Assembly: GCA_900752065.1 (NCBI GenBank)
Contig: CAADTT010000134.1
Span: 1 to 18,856 of the forward strand
From: Lachnospiraceae bacterium
Lineage (GTDB): Bacteria > Bacillota > Clostridia > Lachnospirales > Lachnospiraceae
Length of the DNA stretch: 18,856 nt
Direction of reading: 5' to 3'
The first letter of the stretch is position 1, and each line of letters opens with the position of its first letter. A program made the position numbers and the translations under genes. Below are positions 14,299-18,856 of this stretch, in pieces. The notes beneath the pieces were generated by a model. The model was not told where the DNA came from, searched no databases, and saw only the letters and a program-made list of their open reading frames with translations.

Positions 14299-14328
14299 TT
14301 GTATATTGGCGCCAGCCTATAGTATAAT
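14299..14328 (+). promoter_or_regulatory. promoter of DUF1846 gene
   Basis: A perfect -10 TATAAT (14323-14328) with a poor -35 TTGTAT (14299-14304) at 18-bp spacing. Transcription would start near 14335, inside the repeat-like GTAGCAGTTCAG, giving a leader of about 58 bases. It is divergent from the ftsH promoters. Confidence 0.5.
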
Positions 14329-14330
14329 AG

Positions 14331-14342
14331 GTAGCAGTTCAG
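14331..14342 (+). repeat. solitary half-site of the 12-bp repeat
   Basis: GTAGCAGTTCAG matches the terminal repeat GTAACAGTTCAG at 11 of 12 positions. No inverted partner is found downstream before the DUF1846 start, so it is either a decayed element end or chance. Confidence 0.3.
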
Positions 14343-14392
14343 GCAGAAAACTATTAATCTGCAAATCATGCAATCGTTGGGAGAATAGAAAA

Positions 14393-15871
14393 ATGAAAAT
14401 AGGATTTGATAACGAGAAATATCTTACGATGCAGTCCGAGCACATCCGTGAACGCATCGGCCAGTTTGGAAATAAGCTGTATCTGGAATTTGGCGGAAAG
14501 CTTTTTGATGACTACCATGCCTCACGGGTGCTTCCGGGCTTTGAGCCGGACAGCAAGCTGCGGATGCTGATGCAACTCTCTGACCATGCAGAGATCGTCA
14601 TTGTCATCAGTGCCGGAGACATCGAAAAGAACAAAGTCCGGGGCGACTTAGGGATCACCTACGACACCGATGTGCTCCGTCTGATCGATTCCTTCGAAGA
14701 GAAGGGTCTGTATGTGGGAAGCGTTGTCATCACCCAGTACGCCGGACAGTCCAGCGCCGACCTTTTCAAAAGCCGCCTGCAAAAGCTGGGCTTTAAGGTC
14801 TACACCCACTATGCTATTGAGGGATACCCCTCAAACATTCCTCTGATTGTCAGCGACAATGGTTATGGAAAAAATGAGTACATCGAGACAAAGCGCCCTC
14901 TGGTCGTTATCACAGCCCCGGGACCCGGAAGCGGAAAGATGGCCACCTGCCTTTCCCAGCTCTATCACGAGCACAAGAGGGGCATTCCCGCCGGATATGC
15001 CAAGTTCGAGACCTTCCCGATCTGGAATATCCCGCTGAAGCACCCGGTAAATCTGGCTTATGAAGCTGCCACAGCAGACTTGAACGATGTAAATATGATT
15101 GACCCCTTCCATCTGGAGGCTTACGGAAAAACTACCGTGAATTATAACCGGGACGTAGAGATCTTCCCCGTCCTCTCCGCTATCTTCGAGCGGATCTACG
15201 GAGAAAGCCCCTATAAATCCCCGACGGATATGGGCGTAAATATGGCCGGAAACTGTATCATAGATGACGAAGTGTGCAAAGAAGCCTCCAGACAGGAGAT
15301 CATCCGCCGCTACTATCAGGCGCTGGGCGATCTTGCCGCAGGCACAAAGAGCGATTCCGAAGCCTTCAAGCTGGAGCTGATCATGAAGCAGGCCCATGTG
15401 TCCGTCACAGACAGAAAGGTCGTTCCCGCCGCCCTGAAACGGGCGCAGCTCACTGGAGCGCCTGCTGCAGCCATGGAGCTTCCCGATGGAAGGATCATTA
15501 CAGGAAAGACCTCCGACCTTCTGGGTCCCTGCTCCTCCCTGCTTCTGAATGCGCTGAAAATCCTTGCGAAGCTTCCGGATGACCGCCATGTGATCTCCCC
15601 GGCCGCCATCGAACCGATTCAGAAGCTGAAGACTGAATATCTGGGCAGCAAAAATCCGCGCCTGCACACAGACGAGGTGCTGATCGCCCTTTCCACCAGC
15701 GCGGCTTCCGACCCGGATGCGCAGAAAGCCCTGGAGCAGCTTCCGAAGCTGAAGGGCTGCCAGGCCCACACCACCTCCATGCTGTCCGGCGTAGATATCA
15801 AGCAGTTCAAACGGCTGGGAATCCAGGTGACTGCTGAACCGGTGTATGAGAATAAAAGACTGTATCATTAA
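14393..15871 (+). CDS. DUF1846 family protein
   Basis: A 492-residue soluble protein of the DUF1846 family (PF08903), widespread in Firmicutes and without an assigned reaction that I know. The middle contains a P-loop-like segment VVITAPGPGSGKMATCLSQL (in a Ser/Gly-rich GxGSGK form, about residues 179-198), suggesting nucleotide or phosphate binding. Conserved-looking stretches include FGGKLFDDYHASRVLPGF near 37-54, TDMGVNMAGNCIIDD near 308-322 and LLGPCSSLLLNALK near 407-420. Length agrees with the family. The frame opens at 14306, upstream of the proposed -10 box, so the ATG at 14393, preceded by GGGAGA, is chosen. It is a single-gene unit with its own promoter and a strong terminator. Confidence 0.88.
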   Translation: MKIGFDNEKYLTMQSEHIRERIGQFGNKLYLEFGGKLFDDYHASRVLPGFEPDSKLRMLMQLSDHAEIVIVISAGDIEKNKVRGDLGITYDTDVLRLIDSFEEKGLYVGSVVITQYAGQSSADLFKSRLQKLGFKVYTHYAIEGYPSNIPLIVSDNGYGKNEYIETKRPLVVITAPGPGSGKMATCLSQLYHEHKRGIPAGYAKFETFPIWNIPLKHPVNLAYEAATADLNDVNMIDPFHLEAYGKTTVNYNRDVEIFPVLSAIFERIYGESPYKSPTDMGVNMAGNCIIDDEVCKEASRQEIIRRYYQALGDLAAGTKSDSEAFKLELIMKQAHVSVTDRKVVPAALKRAQLTGAPAAAMELPDGRIITGKTSDLLGPCSSLLLNALKILAKLPDDRHVISPAAIEPIQKLKTEYLGSKNPRLHTDEVLIALSTSAASDPDAQKALEQLPKLKGCQAHTTSMLSGVDIKQFKRLGIQVTAEPVYENKRLYH

Positions 15872-15907
15872 AAAAACCCCCGCAGCCAGGGCTGCGGGGT
15901 ATTTTTT
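15871..15907. terminator. strong bidirectional terminator shared by DUF1846 and nagA genes
   Basis: A perfect 10-bp GC-rich stem CCCCGCAGCC/GGCTGCGGGG (15878-15887, 15890-15899), flanked by A6 on the left (15871-15876) and T6 on the right (15902-15907). It overlaps the last base of the DUF1846 stop codon and, at its T-run, the nagA stop codon, so it serves both converging genes. Confidence 0.9.
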
Positions 15908-17018
15908 AAACTTCTTTTCCTTTAAAGATAACCTTTACAACATTCAGATCCTTATCCAGAAGCACCAGGTTCGCCACTTTTCCAGGAGTGATGCTTCCGT
16001 ATTTGTCATAGATGCCGATCGACTTCGCGGAGTTCACCGCAGCAGCTTTTACAGCGCTTCCCAGCGGAATATCCATCTTCTGAACTGCACAGCGCAGGCA
16101 GCCCATCAGATTGGTAGCGGAACCTGCAATCGTTCCGTCAGCCAGTGTCGCAAGCTGTCCGACCACCTTAACTGCCTGACCGCCCAAGGAGTAGTCGCCG
16201 TCTGTCAGTCCGGTTGCCATCATGCTGTCGCTGATCAGAACCACCCTGTCATCGCCGAACATCTTGAAGGTCGTGCGTACCACTGCCGGATGGATGTGGA
16301 TGCCGTCGCAGATCAGCTCTACATGTACATGGTCATTATCACATGCTGCACCGATCACGCCCGGCGCTCTGTGTGAGAATGGCGGCATCGCATTGTAGAG
16401 ATGGGTCGTATGCTTTGCGCCTTTCTGGAACGCTTCATTTGCAATATCATAGTCAGCCGTCGTATGTGCGATGGAAATCGCCACCTCATCCTTTAAGGTC
16501 TCGATAAACTCCATGGAGCCTTCTACTTCCGGGGCAATGTCTACCAGTTTGTACAGTCCGCCCGCTTTTTCCTGCAGGCGGCGGAACATGTCAACATCCG
16601 GTTTGTGGATGTATGTTCCATTCTGTGCACCCTTCTTTGCCGGAGCGATGAAGGGACCTTCCATATTAATACCGATCAGCTCAGCGCCCGTCGCATTGTC
16701 ATAGGTAGCGGCAGCCGTACCAATGTTGGTAAGTGTCCCCTCGTCATAGGTCATGGTTGCCGGACAGATCGTCGTCACGCCGTTTTTCAGCTCATACTCA
16801 GCGATCGCGCGGATTGCTTCGTGGGTTCCGTCGCAGAAATCATAACCCACGCACCCATGAAAATGCACATCCGTAAGACCGGGAATCGCATAGAGCCCGG
16901 AAGCATCGATCACGGTATCTTCCGCCGCAGATTCTGCAAAGTTTCCACCATCGATATAAACATCTTTTGTGACAAAAGTACCGTTTTCTTCGAAAACACT
17001 TGCGTTTTTGATAATCAT
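15906..17018 (-). CDS. nagA: N-acetylglucosamine-6-phosphate deacetylase
   Basis: A 370-residue amidohydrolase-fold enzyme that removes acetate from GlcNAc-6-phosphate to give glucosamine-6-phosphate, in the cytosol. Metal and catalytic residues are in the usual order: HFHG (52-55), E120 in MEGPFI, H185 in SIAHTTAD, H206 in THLYNAM, the substrate-contact segment HRAPGVIGA, and the catalytic Asp D264 in ISDSM. Keeping HxH at 52-54 suggests a possible two-metal site as in Bacillus rather than the one-metal Escherichia form. An AAAGG sits upstream of the ATG. It is the last gene of the CBM9-nagB-nagA operon, 28 bp after nagB, and ends in a shared strong terminator. Confidence 0.95.
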   Translation of the reverse strand: MIIKNASVFEENGTFVTKDVYIDGGNFAESAAEDTVIDASGLYAIPGLTDVHFHGCVGYDFCDGTHEAIRAIAEYELKNGVTTICPATMTYDEGTLTNIGTAAATYDNATGAELIGINMEGPFIAPAKKGAQNGTYIHKPDVDMFRRLQEKAGGLYKLVDIAPEVEGSMEFIETLKDEVAISIAHTTADYDIANEAFQKGAKHTTHLYNAMPPFSHRAPGVIGAACDNDHVHVELICDGIHIHPAVVRTTFKMFGDDRVVLISDSMMATGLTDGDYSLGGQAVKVVGQLATLADGTIAGSATNLMGCLRCAVQKMDIPLGSAVKAAAVNSAKSIGIYDKYGSITPGKVANLVLLDKDLNVVKVIFKGKEV

Positions 17019-17046
17019 ATTCTACTCAGCCTTTCTATTCTCCTGA

Positions 17047-17775
17047 TTAAGCTAATTTTGATGCAGCAGCCTCGTCAGCTACGATGGTAACATCCGGATG
17101 AAGCTGAAGGACAGAAGCCGGAACCTGCGGGGTGATCGGTCCTTCTACGACTTTTTTCAGAATGTCAGCCTTGTCAGCGCCGCTTACAACTACAACGATC
17201 TTCCGTGCCAGCATGATGTTCTGGATACCCATGGTGTAAGCCTGCTTCGGAACATCGTCTGCGGATGCAAAGAAACGCTTGTTTGCCTCGATGGTGCTCT
17301 CTGTCAGGTCTACGCAGTGCGTCAGCTTGACAAACTCATCTGTCGGCTCATTGAAACCGATGTGTCCGTTGTGTCCCAGTCCCAGAAGCTGCAGATCAAT
17401 ACCGCCCACCTTCTCGATGGTCTCGTTATATGCGCCGCATGCCTTGTCCGCATCCGGCTCTGTGCCGTCCGGAACGAAAGTGCACTCTTTGCGGATATTT
17501 ACATGGTTAAAGAAATTGTTGTTCATAAAATAACGATAGCTCTGGTCATGGCTGCCGTCCAGTCCCTTGTACTCATCCAGGTTTACGCTTGTCACAGCGG
17601 AGAAATCCAGATCGCCGTTGTTGTAGCTTGCGATCAGCTCCTTGTAGGTTCCGATTGGTGAAGAACCGGTTGCCAGTCCCAGCACACAATCCGGTTTCAT
17701 GATAACCTGTGCAGCGATGATGTTTGCTGCCTTTCTGCTCATATCTTCATAGTCTTTCGTTTTTACTACTTTCAT
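17047..17775 (-). CDS. nagB: glucosamine-6-phosphate deaminase
   Basis: A 242-residue cytosolic isomerase/deaminase turning glucosamine-6-phosphate into fructose-6-phosphate and ammonia, feeding amino sugars into glycolysis. The phosphate loop is LGLATGSSPIGTY (32-44), the proton-relay aspartate is in NLDEY (65-69), and the catalytic His motif is GLGHNGHIGFNEP (132-144). The length is that of the short, Bacillus-type NagB, lacking the C-terminal extension that carries part of the allosteric site in Escherichia coli. AAAAGGAGA lies before the ATG. It sits 17 bp after the CBM9-like gene and 28 bp before nagA, in one operon. Confidence 0.96.
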   Translation of the reverse strand: MKVVKTKDYEDMSRKAANIIAAQVIMKPDCVLGLATGSSPIGTYKELIASYNNGDLDFSAVTSVNLDEYKGLDGSHDQSYRYFMNNNFFNHVNIRKECTFVPDGTEPDADKACGAYNETIEKVGGIDLQLLGLGHNGHIGFNEPTDEFVKLTHCVDLTESTIEANKRFFASADDVPKQAYTMGIQNIMLARKIVVVVSGADKADILKKVVEGPITPQVPASVLQLHPDVTIVADEAAASKLA

Positions 17776-17792
17776 GGTAAGATTCTCCTTTT

Positions 17793-18398
17793 TTAATCAA
17801 TAATAGCTTTTGCAAAGAACTGCGGCAAATGAAAATTCGGTGTCTCATTTTCAATTACCGTATAGCTTCCAAAATGTGTAAGCCCTTCGCTTTCTTTGAT
17901 TTTAAAGAAATTGCAGGTGATGACGTCCCCGGACTTCAAATCGCTTTTGCCGTAGACAAAGTCCAGCAGTTCAAGCGGTACGGTTAACTCGAGAGTCCAG
18001 TGATCCTCATAAATCATCCCTGTACAACCGCAGGCTTCATGGAGGGAAGCAGGGAATACGCTCCTGCCCTTCCTGCCGTTTCCATACTTTGCATGAAGCG
18101 CGCCGTTGGAATTCGCCTCAAAGTTCAAATACATCTGCGGAAACTCCTCCGGGTAGAACTGGAAGAAGGCTTCCATGGTACTGTCGAGATGCACCGGATC
18201 ATTCGGCTGTGTATAGACGCGCACAGGATCCTTCTCCATGCAGGTCATTTTCACGTAAAATCCGGTTCCCGGAATGAAAGCCAGCGCTCCGGAAGTCTCC
18301 GGACGGTAATCTCCGCCCCAGTTGTATTTGTCCACTTTAAACTGCGGACAGGAAGCAATCTCTGACTTGTCTGAAATCGTTTTGATATGATATTCCAT
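17793..18398 (-). CDS. carbohydrate-binding family 9-like protein
   Basis: A 201-residue protein that resembles the CBM9-like/DOMON-type beta-sandwich domain. Supporting features are an early aromatic region NWGGDYRPETSGALAF, a GFYVKMTCMEKDPV strand pair, then HLDSTMEAFFQFYP and MYLNFEANSNGALHA, which match the D-x-x-E-x-F-x-x-F...Y-x-N-x-E-x-N-G pattern of these proteins, and a later WTLELTVPLELL. No signal peptide or anchor is present, so it appears cytosolic. It may bind or sense a sugar, but no reaction can be assigned. GGAGGGA precedes the ATG, and a promoter at 18430-18458 makes it the first gene of the amino-sugar operon with nagB and nagA. Confidence 0.72.
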   Translation of the reverse strand: MEYHIKTISDKSEIASCPQFKVDKYNWGGDYRPETSGALAFIPGTGFYVKMTCMEKDPVRVYTQPNDPVHLDSTMEAFFQFYPEEFPQMYLNFEANSNGALHAKYGNGRKGRSVFPASLHEACGCTGMIYEDHWTLELTVPLELLDFVYGKSDLKSGDVITCNFFKIKESEGLTHFGSYTVIENETPNFHLPQFFAKAIID

Positions 18399-18429
18399 AG
18401 TTCCCTCCTGACTTCATTTTGTTAAGCAT

Positions 18430-18458
18430 AGTGTAACGCATTTGGAAGGAAAATGCAA
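18430..18458 (-). promoter_or_regulatory. promoter of CBM9-nagB-nagA operon
   Basis: Minus-strand TTGCAT (18453-18458) and TACACT (18430-18435) are separated by 17 bp, about 31 bp before the first start codon. I see no clear NagR-type or cre-type operator around it. Confidence 0.5.
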
Positions 18459-18484
18459 AGGTTCTATGAAGAAAATAGAAAAAT

Positions 18485-18856
18485 TTACTTTTGATGTTTC
18501 AAAGCAGCCTCTACAAATCCACGGAACAGCGGGTGCGGCCTGTTCGGGCGGGATTTCAGTTCGGGATGCCCCTGGGTCCCGATGAAGAATGGATGATCCT
18601 TCAATTCGATCATTTCTACGATGCGCCCGTCCGGAGAGAGTCCGGATAAAGTCATGCCATGATCGGTCAGGACTTTCCGGTAATCGTTATTTACCTCGTA
18701 GCGGTGTCTGTGACGCTCATAGATCGTTTTCTCCCCATAAAGGGCATAAGCTTTCGGGGACGGGTCCAGCACGCAGGGATATGCTCCCAGACGGAGGGTG
18801 CCGCCAATGTCCTCTACGCCGTTCTGGTCAGGGAGCAGGGCGATGACGGGATGCGA
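18485..18856 (-). CDS. pyrG: CTP synthase, C-terminal part (cut by window edge)
   Basis: The last 123 residues of CTP synthase, which forms CTP from UTP, ATP and glutamine. Only part of the glutamine amidotransferase domain is in the window. The frame is open to the right edge and reads SHPVIALLPDQ..., then GGTLRLGAYPC, ERHRHRYEVNN, SPDGRIVEMIEL and the catalytic His-Glu pair in TQGHPELKSRP. Family members usually have TQFHPE; here Gly replaces Phe. The frame runs straight through an internal GTG at 18772, which is not a start. The 86-bp gap to the CBM9-like gene has no clear terminator hairpin. Confidence 0.95.
   Translation of the reverse strand, partial: SHPVIALLPDQNGVEDIGGTLRLGAYPCVLDPSPKAYALYGEKTIYERHRHRYEVNNDYRKVLTDHGMTLSGLSPDGRIVEMIELKDHPFFIGTQGHPELKSRPNRPHPLFRGFVEAALKHQK

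Noticed and set aside
14331..14342. A fourth full repeat element at the DUF1846 promoter
   Set aside because: Only one arm (11 of 12 matches) is present with no inverted partner, so it is listed as a solitary half-site at low confidence.
14831..15868. 345-codon minus-strand frame opposite the DUF1846 gene
   Set aside because: Antisense to a full-length conserved gene, low-complexity composition and no recognisable motif.
18770..18772. Start of a separate short gene at the GTG of 18772
   Set aside because: The frame is open to the window edge and reads conserved CTP synthase residues upstream, so it is an internal codon of pyrG.

Overview
The window reads as chromosomal DNA of a Gram-positive anaerobe of the Clostridia, most likely Lachnospiraceae (Clostridium cluster XIVa). 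Evidence for this is moderate GC content, strong AGGAGG-type ribosome binding sites, an HPr kinase/phosphorylase of the low-GC Gram-positive kind beside a ROK glucokinase, and a protein of the DUF1846 family. The genus cannot be fixed from sequence alone. It is a mostly housekeeping region with 17 supported protein genes (one cut by the window edge), no RNA genes that I can recognise, no CRISPR and no transposase.

Layout. 236-2422 (minus): proC followed by an M18 aminopeptidase, a two-gene operon for proline synthesis and peptide use. 2690-4449 (plus): a GNAT acetyltransferase and an RlmI/RlmK-like SAM methyltransferase. 4396-5430 (minus): a short Na+/phosphate symporter whose end overlaps the methyltransferase tail to tail. 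5583-6488 (minus) and 6789-7331 (plus): two divergent membrane proteins that look like metal exporters (ArsP_2 type with a His-rich loop, and MntP/YtaF type), separated by a 300-bp structured non-coding region. 7487-11500 (minus): uvrC, hprK and a ROK glucokinase, linking DNA repair to the carbon catabolite control enzymes. 11597-14176 (minus): an HD-domain protein and ftsH, with two tandem near-consensus promoters for ftsH. 14393-15871 (plus): DUF1846 protein. 15906-18398 (minus): CBM9-like protein, nagB and nagA, an amino-sugar operon that yields fructose-6-phosphate from GlcNAc-6-phosphate. 18485-18856 (minus): the C-terminal part of CTP synthase (pyrG).

The least ordinary signal is a set of three short elements (133-235, 2544-2604, 9484-9647) that share a 12-bp terminal inverted repeat GTAACAGTTCAG and a conserved inner GCATGG/T at one end, but have unrelated, strongly palindromic cores. 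The first two are flanked by 8-bp direct repeats (perfect, and 7 of 8). Ends beginning GTAA and 8-bp target duplications are typical of IS66-family transposition, so I read these as non-autonomous, MITE-like elements. Two of them sit exactly at stop codons, and one supplies the stop codon of uvrC. Two further end-like fragments lie at 2610-2620 and 14331-14342.

Several gene starts were moved inward from the longest open frame because a ribosome binding site or promoter lies inside the longer frame (proC, GNAT, ArsP_2 protein, uvrC, HD protein, DUF1846).
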